A stretch of 7,333 nucleotides of DNA from assembly GCA_036278455.1 (NCBI GenBank), contig DASULB010000001.1, positions 1 to 7,333 on the forward strand. The letters are read 5' to 3'. Position 1 is the stretch's first letter; each line of letters begins with the position of its first letter. This document shows positions 1-5,962 of this stretch, in pieces. Source of the DNA: FW021-bin31 sp036278455 (GTDB lineage: Bacteria > Bacteroidota > Bacteroidia > Chitinophagales > Chitinophagaceae). The notes under the pieces are model-generated. The model ran no database searches and had not been told where the DNA came from. It was given only the letters and a program-made list of their open reading frames with translations. A program made the translations under genes and the position numbers.

Positions 1-68
1 GAACGATTTCTCCGCTGTACCGTTAAAAACCTTTTTTATGATACACCCCCAGGATCAGGCGCGCCGCC

Positions 69-1328
69 TTAACCAAATCGTCCGGGTTCAAATCCTGTTA
101 GTTTCATGGTGGTGCTCCTGCCGCTGATCAATTCGCTCACCAGTTTGCCGGTCGCGGGCCCAAGGCTCATGCCCATCATGCCATGTCCCGTCGCGACGAT
201 GACATTAGCATATCCTTTCAGCCTGCCAATGTAAGGCAAACCATCCGGAGAGCAGGGGCGCAGCCCGCTGACAATCTTTCCCTGGAAAGGATTGACCGTG
301 TCGAGTTCAGGATAAAAGTGATGCAATGTATCAGCGATGCCCCGGATACGTTTTTCACTGATAACAAATGGATCAGCGCCTATCTCCATCGTCCCGCTTA
401 CACGCAGGCGACCAGCCAGGGGCGTCACCGCCACCTTGCCCTCTACAAGAAGCGAAGGAATCCGGATATTTTCAGATTCGTTTTCCACCTCAAAGCTATA
501 TCCTTTGCCACCCTGGAGAGGCATTGAGACATTGAATCCTTTCAACAGAGAACCGGACCAGGCGCCACACGCAATCACCACTTCATCAAATCCATGGGCA
601 CCCTGCGGGGTGATCACCGCAGTAATCCTTTCAGCCTTCTCCTTAAAGCTGCTTACCCTCGTGTGGGGTAGGAAAGTAACCCCGTCGGCCTTCAGGTGTG
701 CGATCATGTCCTCCATAAATTTCTCCGGATCCAGATGCGCGTCCCCGGGGAAATAAACGCCCCCTTTGACCGCTAGCTTTATTCCCGGCTCTAACCGCTG
801 CACTTCGCCGGATGATAATACCTCCGCCTGTACCCCGGCCTCGCAGGCCAGGCGTGCCGTGACGGCCTCTTCTTTTTGCGCGGCAGTGGTCTGATACAAC
901 ATCAGCAATCCCTGTTCCCTGAATTCAAAATCAAATGCCGTTTCACTGGCGAGTTGCCGGTAGAGTTCCCTGCTGATCCAGCTGATATCACGCAACCGCG
1001 GTATGGCCCGCTGCACATTTTTTTCTGTAGCGCATCTATAGAATAACCATGCCCAGCGAAGCAGCGCTTTATCGGGGTGAAGCTGAATACAAAAAGGACT
1101 GTCACTGCGGAACATCCACCGGAAGCCTTTGGCTACCGCGCCAGGAGCGGCCAGCGGGATGACATGGCTGGGCACGATCATGCCCGCATTGATAAAGGAG
1201 CAGCCGTCACTAAAATCCCCCTGGTCCATTACAGTGACCTCATGCCCTTCTTTGCTTAAATAATAAGCACAGCATAATCCGGTGACGCCGCCCCCGATAA
1301 TCCCTACCGATCTGTGATGGTTTGACAT
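69..1328 (-). CDS. DadA-like FAD-dependent amine oxidoreductase, probable cis-4-hydroxy-D-proline dehydrogenase
   Basis: A 419-residue protein of the DAO/DadA superfamily. The N-terminal Rossmann dinucleotide site is clear: GGGVTG at residues 12-17 follows the first beta strand, and the acidic residue closing the second strand is D35 in VTVMDQG. Near the C-terminus are the family's conserved blocks GLRPCSPDGLPYIG (355-368) and ATGHGMMGMSLGPATGKL (379-396), which close the FAD and substrate pocket. Length is normal for single-subunit D-amino-acid dehydrogenases. Known family role: FAD-linked oxidation of a D-amino acid to the imino acid, with electrons passed to the respiratory chain or to oxygen. 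Next to a hydroxyproline epimerase, the inferred substrate is cis-4-hydroxy-D-proline and the product 1-pyrroline-4-hydroxy-2-carboxylate. It is the last gene of the operon, 101 nt after the epimerase. The start has no clear Shine-Dalgarno, but the Rossmann fold begins right after it. A general D-amino-acid dehydrogenase (dadA) is the alternative. Confidence 0.88.
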   Translation of the reverse strand: MSNHHRSVGIIGGGVTGLCCAYYLSKEGHEVTVMDQGDFSDGCSFINAGMIVPSHVIPLAAPGAVAKGFRWMFRSDSPFCIQLHPDKALLRWAWLFYRCATEKNVQRAIPRLRDISWISRELYRQLASETAFDFEFREQGLLMLYQTTAAQKEEAVTARLACEAGVQAEVLSSGEVQRLEPGIKLAVKGGVYFPGDAHLDPEKFMEDMIAHLKADGVTFLPHTRVSSFKEKAERITAVITPQGAHGFDEVVIACGAWSGSLLKGFNVSMPLQGGKGYSFEVENESENIRIPSLLVEGKVAVTPLAGRLRVSGTMEIGADPFVISEKRIRGIADTLHHFYPELDTVNPFQGKIVSGLRPCSPDGLPYIGRLKGYANVIVATGHGMMGMSLGPATGKLVSELISGRSTTMKLTGFEPGRFG

Positions 1329-1410
1329 TTACCGATGACATTTGAGAGTACGCGTTGGAAAAATAAGGGTGCTGCTCTGCGGAAGAACAACGCTTGCTGC
1401 ACAGGCTGAA

Positions 1411-1424
1411 CCTGCTCCGGCAGG
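1411..1424 (-). other. Small stem-loop in the epimerase-flavoenzyme intergenic gap
   Basis: In the 101-nt gap (1329-1429) the transcript can form a 5-bp stem, CCTGC/GCAGG, with a 4-nt loop, starting 5 nt after the epimerase stop codon. A competing 4-bp pairing (CAGG/CCTG, 1402-1405 with 1411-1414) uses the same bases. No U-run follows, so this is not a normal intrinsic terminator. It may be a processing or stabilising hairpin between two operon genes, or chance. The rest of the gap shows nothing recognisable. Confidence 0.2.
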
Positions 1425-1429
1425 GGGTC

Positions 1430-2476
1430 TCATATCACTTGAAAGCCATGTGCGAAGGGGTCATCACTTACATCTACGGAAATGGTATTGTGTCCGTAAA
1501 TCCTTGCCCATCCTTCAATGGAGGGGATGATTCCGGGTGTTCCGCTCCCAAAAACATCCGGTACCACCGCTTCTATTCTTCCGGTAAACCTGGTGCCGAT
1601 AATGCTTTCATGAACAAAGGTATCGCCCATTTTCAGTTTCCCTCTGGCGAACAACTGCGCCATGCGCGCCGAGGTACCCGTACCGCAGGGTGAACGGTCA
1701 ATGGCCTTATCGCCATAGAAAACAGCGCTGCGGCCGGAAGATGTCTTATCCAGTGGCGCACCCGTCCACATCACATGGCTCAATCCCGTGATTGCTTCGT
1801 CCTCAGGATGCACAAAACCATATACCTCATTGATGCGTTCCCTCAATATCCGGCTCCAGGCAATCAGCTGTTCCCCGCGGTAGTTTTCCAAACCGGGAAA
1901 GTTTTCCTGGGGATCAATAATGGCATAAAAATTTCCGCCATAAGCCACATCCATTTTGAGCAGACCCAATCCGGGACACTCTACCTGAATATCCTCCCTT
2001 ACCATAAATGATGTTACATTGGTGATCTTTACGGACTTCACTTTCTTACCCTGCCGGACATAGGTCGCGGTCACCAGGCCGGCGGGCGTTTCCAGCCTGA
2101 CCAGACCAGATGTCCCGGGAATGATCAGACCCTCCTCTATGGCGATCGTCACGGTGCCGATCGTACCATGACCACACATGGGAAGACAACCGCTTGTCTC
2201 TATGAAAAGCACCGCAGCGTCATTTTTCTGATCATGCGGTGCGTACAGGATGGAGCCGCTCATCATGTCATGACCCCGCGGCTCGAACATCAGGGCCTTT
2301 CGTATCCAGTCATATTCACGCATAAAATGAAGACGCTTTTCCCGCATGTTCCCTCCCTGCAACGGTGGAGCGCCCTCTGCGACAAGTCTTACAGGATTGC
2401 CGCAGGTATGCGCGTCAATGCAGAAAAAGATGTGCCCCGACAGCGATGAGATATCGGCATCATTTACCTTCATCAT
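1430..2476 (-). CDS. 4-hydroxyproline 2-epimerase (proline racemase family)
   Basis: A 348-residue proline racemase family protein. Both catalytic cysteines of the two-base mechanism are visible: C101 in PMCGHGTIG and C264 in DRSPCGTGTSA. Having Cys at both positions fits racemases and epimerases. The related trans-3-hydroxy-L-proline dehydratases have Thr at the second position. The N-terminal signature is IDAHTCGNPVR (20-30), differing from the HTxGEP form I associate with proline racemases. Inferred role: cytoplasmic, cofactor-free conversion of trans-4-hydroxy-L-proline to cis-4-hydroxy-D-proline, the first step of the route. Its neighbours, a D-amino-acid dehydrogenase, a DapA-like enzyme and a semialdehyde dehydrogenase, favour hydroxyproline over proline as substrate. 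The start has tandem ATG codons (2476 and 2473) behind a good Shine-Dalgarno. About 13 residues precede the family's usual start region (HIFFCIDAHT). It lies 38 nt after the aldehyde dehydrogenase gene. Confidence 0.92.
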   Translation of the reverse strand: MMKVNDADISSLSGHIFFCIDAHTCGNPVRLVAEGAPPLQGGNMREKRLHFMREYDWIRKALMFEPRGHDMMSGSILYAPHDQKNDAAVLFIETSGCLPMCGHGTIGTVTIAIEEGLIIPGTSGLVRLETPAGLVTATYVRQGKKVKSVKITNVTSFMVREDIQVECPGLGLLKMDVAYGGNFYAIIDPQENFPGLENYRGEQLIAWSRILRERINEVYGFVHPEDEAITGLSHVMWTGAPLDKTSSGRSAVFYGDKAIDRSPCGTGTSARMAQLFARGKLKMGDTFVHESIIGTRFTGRIEAVVPDVFGSGTPGIIPSIEGWARIYGHNTISVDVSDDPFAHGFQVI

Positions 2477-2482
2477 TTGGTT

Positions 2483-2488
2483 CCCTCC
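2483..2488 (-). promoter_or_regulatory. Ribosome binding site of the epimerase gene
   Basis: GGAGGG on the minus strand, six bases before the ATG at 2476. It supports that start and is much stronger than the leaders of the other operon genes, which lack a convincing Shine-Dalgarno. Confidence 0.6.
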
Positions 2489-2514
2489 GGCCGCTGTATG
2501 CCGCGTGTCCGCTT

Positions 2515-3999
2515 CTACAGCGCAGATTGTGTTAATGCATCATTCACAGTTCGCCATATGCCCAGCGGATTCGCGTTCTGCAACTCCTCGGGCAGCAAAT
2601 GATTGCTAAAGTTTTGAAAACACATGGGTCGTGCAAATCGCTTGATGCCATCGGATCCCACGGAAGTAAAGCGGCTGTCCGTCGTGGCGGGATAAGGTCC
2701 GCCGTGCTGCATGGCCAAACACACCTCCACCCCTGTGGGTACGCCATTCATTACCAAACGGCCACAGAGATTTTGTACGGCGTCCACCAACTCTGGATGC
2801 TTTTGCATATCATCGTCAGTGGCCATCAGGGTACTGGTAAGTTGTCCTTCGGTATGCAGCACCGCCTGCAGCATTTCATTGGCATCTTTGCATTTAATGA
2901 CCAGGGAATACGGACCAAATACCTCCTGATGCAATACAGGATTGTTTAAAAATGCAGTGGCGGTGGCCGAAGCCAGTGTGGGAACACCCTGTAACGCTTC
3001 GGCCTCCCCGGCGGCAGCCACTTCTGTATGGACATCTTTTTGCTCCAGCGCCTTGGCCCTCTTTTGCCAAAAAGCTTTGGCAATACCCGGATGCAGCATG
3101 TTGGCAGGCGCCACTTTTTGTAACTCCCCCGCAAGTACGCCCAGGAATCGCTGAAGATCTTCACCCTCCACGCCAAAAATGAGGCCCGGATTTGTACAGA
3201 ACTGGCCCACTCCCTGGGTGATGGACGCCGCGTACGTTTTTGCCACGGCCTCGCCGTCCTGCTTCAGCTTTTCGGGAAATAAGAAAACCGGGTTGACGCT
3301 GCCCATTTCCGCAAATACCGGTATGGGTTCTTTGCGCTGACCTGCCATATCAAAAAGGCTCCGGCCACCCGCGAGAGAGCCCGTGAAACCCACTGCCTTT
3401 GTCAGGGGATGCATCACCAGGGCCTTGCCCGTCTCAAAAGACGCCCCGTGTACATGGGCGAAAATACCCTCCGGCATGCCCGTATCCTTTGCTGCTTTAA
3501 CGATGGCTTCGGCGACGATTTCGGAGGTTCCCGCATGTGCCGGATGCGCTTTGACGACCACCGGACAGCCCGCGGCGAAAGCGCAGGCGGTATCTCCTCC
3601 CGCCGTAGAATAGGCGAATGGAAAATTGCTGGCGCCAAAAACCACTACCGGACCGAGCGGCACCAGCATTTTTCTTAAATCGGGCTTGGAGGGATCCTGA
3701 CCGGCGGTATTGATACGCGCTTCCAGCCAGCTCCCTTCTTCGGCAGCCTTTCCGTAGTCGTTCAGCTGAAAGATCGTCCTGCTCAGTTCACCGTTCATCC
3801 GCCCTTCGGGCAGATGTGTTTCCTCCATGGCGACAGGAATCACCCGGGCACGGATATTTTCCAGCTCGGTAGCGATGGCCCGCATGAAATCCGCCCGCTG
3901 CTTCAGTGAAAATTTTTTGTAGGCTAAAAACGCCTGCCAGGATTTTTCCATCACCTGCGCTATTTCCTGGGCGCTGGCATCTTTGAATGTAGTTGTCAT
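2515..3999 (-). CDS. Alpha-ketoglutarate semialdehyde (2,5-dioxovalerate) dehydrogenase
   Basis: A 494-residue aldehyde dehydrogenase of the KGSADH type. Visible ALDH landmarks are the oxyanion Asn125 in FGASNFPFAYS, cofactor-site Lys150 in VVVKAHP, GFTGS (204-208) at the cofactor site, general base Glu231 in FAEMGS, nucleophile Cys268 in GVGQFCTNPG, and QEVFGP (358-363). The FGASNFPFAYSTAGGDTA and QFCTNPGL blocks are characteristic of the 2,5-dioxovalerate dehydrogenase branch rather than of betaine-aldehyde or succinate-semialdehyde enzymes. Reaction: alpha-ketoglutarate semialdehyde plus NAD(P)+ and water to alpha-ketoglutarate, the final step of hydroxyproline breakdown. The same activity ends the non-phosphorylated pentose and glucarate/galactarate routes, so the gene alone would not identify the pathway; its neighbours do. 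The start ATG is 11 nt after the stop of the DapA-like gene, so the two are probably translated from one message. Length is normal and no key residue is missing. Confidence 0.93.
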   Translation of the reverse strand: MTTTFKDASAQEIAQVMEKSWQAFLAYKKFSLKQRADFMRAIATELENIRARVIPVAMEETHLPEGRMNGELSRTIFQLNDYGKAAEEGSWLEARINTAGQDPSKPDLRKMLVPLGPVVVFGASNFPFAYSTAGGDTACAFAAGCPVVVKAHPAHAGTSEIVAEAIVKAAKDTGMPEGIFAHVHGASFETGKALVMHPLTKAVGFTGSLAGGRSLFDMAGQRKEPIPVFAEMGSVNPVFLFPEKLKQDGEAVAKTYAASITQGVGQFCTNPGLIFGVEGEDLQRFLGVLAGELQKVAPANMLHPGIAKAFWQKRAKALEQKDVHTEVAAAGEAEALQGVPTLASATATAFLNNPVLHQEVFGPYSLVIKCKDANEMLQAVLHTEGQLTSTLMATDDDMQKHPELVDAVQNLCGRLVMNGVPTGVEVCLAMQHGGPYPATTDSRFTSVGSDGIKRFARPMCFQNFSNHLLPEELQNANPLGIWRTVNDALTQSAL

Positions 4000-4010
4000 A
4001 GTTGCTGCTT

Positions 4011-4928
4011 TTATAAATGAATACTCAAATAATCCGGCAATGTCGGCCGGCTTCCAATCCCTTTTTTGATTATATTTAAAATGGTCTTCCTTTCTTCATG
4101 CTCAAGCCGCAGCCGTGGTGCCCGCACATTTTCCGATCCGATACCCGTTTGAGCTGCCGCCAGCTTGATGTATTGCACCAGCTTGGGATGCAAATCCAAT
4201 TCCAGCAACGGAAGGAACCATCGGTGAATTTTGATCGCATCGGTGATATTCCCTACCTTCGCCAGCCGGTACAGGGCCACGGTCTCCCGTGGAAACGCGT
4301 TCACCAGTCCACCCACCCAACCATCCGCACCCATGAGCAGGCTTTCCATCGCCAGGGTATCCACGCCGCAAAGTATATTAAACCGTTCGCCAAAATGGTT
4401 TCGCATCCGCGTCACATTAGACACATCACGGGTAGAATCCTTCACCGCGGTGATGTTTTCCAGGGATTGCAGTTGTTCAAACATTTCCAGGGTCACCAGT
4501 GTCTTGTAATCCACGGGGTTGTTATAGATCATCACCGGCAGGGCCGTGGACCGGGCCACATCGCTGAAAAAATTGACAGTTTCCCTATGATCCGCCTTGT
4601 AACGCATCGGCGGCAGCAACATCAATCCCTGTACCCCCAGTCGTTCACCTGATTCCGCTTCCCGGACCGCCTCGTTTGTTGACCCTTCGGCGATGTTCAG
4701 CGCCACAGGAATACGTCCGCCTACCTGCTCCAGGGTAAAACGCACCAACGCTTCTTTTTCTTCTTTTGTTAACACGCTGGACTCCCCTAATGTTCCGCCG
4801 AGGATCACACCGTCTATGCCAGCGTCCATCTGGGCGAAAAGATTTTTCCCGAACATTGACAGGTCCAGTTTGCCCCCGGATGTAAACTGTGTGATGATCG
4901 CGGGGAACACCCCTTTCCATTGCATCAT
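4011..4928 (-). CDS. DapA-superfamily enzyme, probable 1-pyrroline-4-hydroxy-2-carboxylate deaminase
   Basis: A 305-residue class I aldolase-fold (TIM barrel) protein of the dihydrodipicolinate synthase/N-acetylneuraminate lyase superfamily. The Schiff-base lysine is K163 in ITAVKDS, and the catalytic tyrosine is Y135 in VMIYNNP. The GGTLGES loop (44-50) replaces the Thr-Thr pair of true dihydrodipicolinate synthase (GTTGE) with Thr-Leu, and YNNP is followed by VDYKT rather than the SRT of lysine-pathway enzymes. It is therefore unlikely to be the lysine biosynthesis enzyme. By context it should deaminate and dehydrate 1-pyrroline-4-hydroxy-2-carboxylate to alpha-ketoglutarate semialdehyde, releasing ammonia. 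It is the first gene of the operon. The start shows tandem ATG codons and an AT-rich leader without a Shine-Dalgarno. A 2-keto-3-deoxy-sugar-acid dehydratase is the main alternative, since such enzymes also pair with this aldehyde dehydrogenase, but the epimerase and flavoenzyme argue against it. Confidence 0.88.
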   Translation of the reverse strand: MMQWKGVFPAIITQFTSGGKLDLSMFGKNLFAQMDAGIDGVILGGTLGESSVLTKEEKEALVRFTLEQVGGRIPVALNIAEGSTNEAVREAESGERLGVQGLMLLPPMRYKADHRETVNFFSDVARSTALPVMIYNNPVDYKTLVTLEMFEQLQSLENITAVKDSTRDVSNVTRMRNHFGERFNILCGVDTLAMESLLMGADGWVGGLVNAFPRETVALYRLAKVGNITDAIKIHRWFLPLLELDLHPKLVQYIKLAAAQTGIGSENVRAPRLRLEHEERKTILNIIKKGIGSRPTLPDYLSIHL

Positions 4929-4997
4929 AATACAGGTTTTAGATAAACATGATGATCAATGCACCAACCGCCATCCACTGCTTTTTCTTACAAAATA

Positions 4998-5005
4998 CAA
5001 AAGTA
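4998..5005 (-). promoter_or_regulatory. Candidate Bacteroidota -7 promoter element of the hydroxyproline operon
   Basis: The minus strand reads TACTTTTG, an exact match to the Bacteroidota TAnnTTTG -7 consensus, about 70 bases before the ATG of the first operon gene. The transcription start would fall near 4990-4994, giving a leader of about 65 nt. At the expected -33 distance the bases are TAAC, not TTTG. The promoter would therefore be weak alone and may need an activator. An 8-bp motif with two free positions can occur by chance in AT-rich DNA. Confidence 0.5.
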
Positions 5006-5025
5006 GTTCCTTTGCCACAGAATGG

Positions 5026-5035
5026 TTATGCATAA
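5026..5035. repeat. Perfect 10-bp palindrome in the -33 region (candidate operator)
   Basis: TTATGCATAA equals its own reverse complement. It lies 20 bases upstream of the candidate -7 element of the minus-strand operon, over the place a -33 element would occupy. This position suits a regulator binding site, but the symmetry does not extend beyond ten bases and no regulator gene is visible. Confidence 0.3.
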
Positions 5036-5062
5036 ATTGACGGGTACTTGTACGATATTGAC
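5036..5062. repeat. ATTGAC direct repeat, 21-bp period
   Basis: ATTGAC occurs at 5036-5041 and again at 5057-5062, exactly 21 bp (two helical turns) apart. Between them is a GTAC-TT-GTAC near-palindrome (5044-5053). Relative to the predicted operon start the repeats fall at roughly -45 to -70, where AraC-type activators often bind direct half-sites. Identity beyond the six bases is poor, so this is only a candidate. Confidence 0.25.
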
Positions 5063-5205
5063 ATGCACTTCAGCCGATGACCAGGCGGTTGCTCGATTTC
5101 ACGCCGTGGTTATCGGGCATTTAGATTTCTGTATCCGCATTTGAAATTACGAAAGCCAAAGACCGCGGGTGACCTGCGACACAAAGGACCTGTTCTCCAT
5201 TCTGC

Positions 5206-5227
5206 ATACCGGCATGAAGGTCGGTAT
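5206..5227. repeat. Inverted repeat ATACCG-N10-CGGTAT
   Basis: Six-base arms at 5206-5211 and 5222-5227, about 90 bases upstream of the plus-strand gene at 5314. It could be an operator or a leader hairpin for that gene. No T-run follows, so it is not a terminator. Apart from this and the elements nearer the operon, the 385-bp gap 4929-5313 shows no gene: the open frames across it have no recognisable protein character. Confidence 0.25.
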
Positions 5228-5313
5228 AAAGGGTTGGTTGCAGCCACCGGAAACGATTGCCCGGATGATTTGCGGGATCCGAGGGGCACCATTTTTGCAG
5301 GACATCCTCCCAT

Positions 5314-5937
5314 ATGCTACGAAAATATATCGTTCCCATCGTCGCTCTGGTCATTATCATTACCTTGTTTGTGATGTACCGTGGTCAAAACAGATTGTAC
5401 CGTAAGACCCTGCAATCAAACTATAGTCTGGTCTCGCAACTCAATGAACTCCGGCAGAAAGACCAGCAGCTGCGGCAGGGAATGGAACAGATACAGCAAG
5501 CCAGGCAACAAGCACCGCAATTACAGGGAACCTTTGTCGACCGGAAGAAATATTTCCGGCAAAACTGGAAAAATTACATTCATGTCTCGCTCAATGATTA
5601 TAAAACAGGATTCCTCGGCGGTGTAAAGGACATCAGGGTGATCGTAAACAATGACAGTGAATTTCCGCTGGACAACGTGCTGGCGGTTCTACGCTATTAC
5701 CGCGCCAACGGAAAATTGTTCAAAACAGAAAACATCAACATCAACAACATCGCAGGGAAATCCTCCAAAAGCGCGGAAGCGCCCGACAGCCGGCGCGGAC
5801 TGAAGATCACCCTCCAGCTACAACGCATCACGAGCCAACAAATGAATTTCTGCTGGTCGGCGGATAAGAAAGTAGCCCCGGGTGACCAGGATCCTTATCA
5901 ATGCGCGACCACGGCGAACGGACATTACAACGAATAA
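5314..5937 (+). CDS. Membrane-anchored coiled-coil protein of unknown function
   Basis: A 207-residue protein I cannot assign to a named family. Residues 5-22 form one hydrophobic segment (IVPIVALVIIITLFV core) just after MLRK, which reads as a signal anchor with the remainder outside the inner membrane. Residues 27-70 are rich in Gln, Arg and Leu (SQLNELRQKDQQLRQGMEQI) and probably form a coiled coil. Residues 85-175 look like a beta-rich domain (NYIHVSLNDYKTGFLGGVKDIRVIVNN and onward), a pattern I associate with small uncharacterised Bacteroidota proteins. Two cysteines, C180 and C197, are the only ones and could form a disulfide in the periplasm. An in-frame stop at 5266-5268 limits the 5' extension, and this ATG directly precedes the hydrophobic segment, which supports it. 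The gene diverges from the hydroxyproline operon and converges on the FUSC gene, so it is probably monocistronic. No catalytic motif was seen. Confidence 0.75.
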   Translation: MLRKYIVPIVALVIIITLFVMYRGQNRLYRKTLQSNYSLVSQLNELRQKDQQLRQGMEQIQQARQQAPQLQGTFVDRKKYFRQNWKNYIHVSLNDYKTGFLGGVKDIRVIVNNDSEFPLDNVLAVLRYYRANGKLFKTENININNIAGKSSKSAEAPDSRRGLKITLQLQRITSQQMNFCWSADKKVAPGDQDPYQCATTANGHYNE

Positions 5938-5952
5938 CGGCAGGAGTGGCCG
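5938..5952. terminator. Short GC hairpin between convergent genes
   Basis: CGGC (5938-5941) and GCCG (5949-5952) can pair around a 7-nt loop in the 25-bp gap between two convergent genes, starting right after the plus-strand stop. The stem is only 4 bp and has no T-run on either side, so terminator function is weakly supported. Confidence 0.18.
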
Positions 5953-5962
5953 CCCATACGGT

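Noticed and set aside
1..68. Search for a terminator or another gene after the flavoenzyme stop
   Set aside because: There is a GGCGCGCC palindrome and an A/T-rich run but no stem followed by a T-run, and no start codon with context. The operon may continue beyond the left edge; it cannot be decided here.
1430..2476. Possible trans-3-hydroxy-L-proline dehydratase instead of an epimerase
   Set aside because: The second catalytic position is Cys264, whereas that dehydratase group has Thr there.
4098..4652. A 184-codon plus-strand open frame inside the DapA-like gene
   Set aside because: It is antisense to a protein with clear family motifs and reads as His/Gln-rich noise, a typical shadow of a real gene.
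5122..5129. TAGATTTC, and CATTTTTG at 5290-5297, as -7 promoter elements for the plus-strand gene at 5314
   Set aside because: Each misses the TAnnTTTG consensus by one base and neither has a -33 partner at the right distance, so neither is preferred.
5121..5360. Open frames on both strands across the 4929-5313 gap, including a 79-codon minus frame and a 77-codon plus frame at 5141-5374
   Set aside because: Their translations lack recognisable domain or membrane character, they overlap each other and the start of the 5314 gene, and none has a convincing ribosome site.
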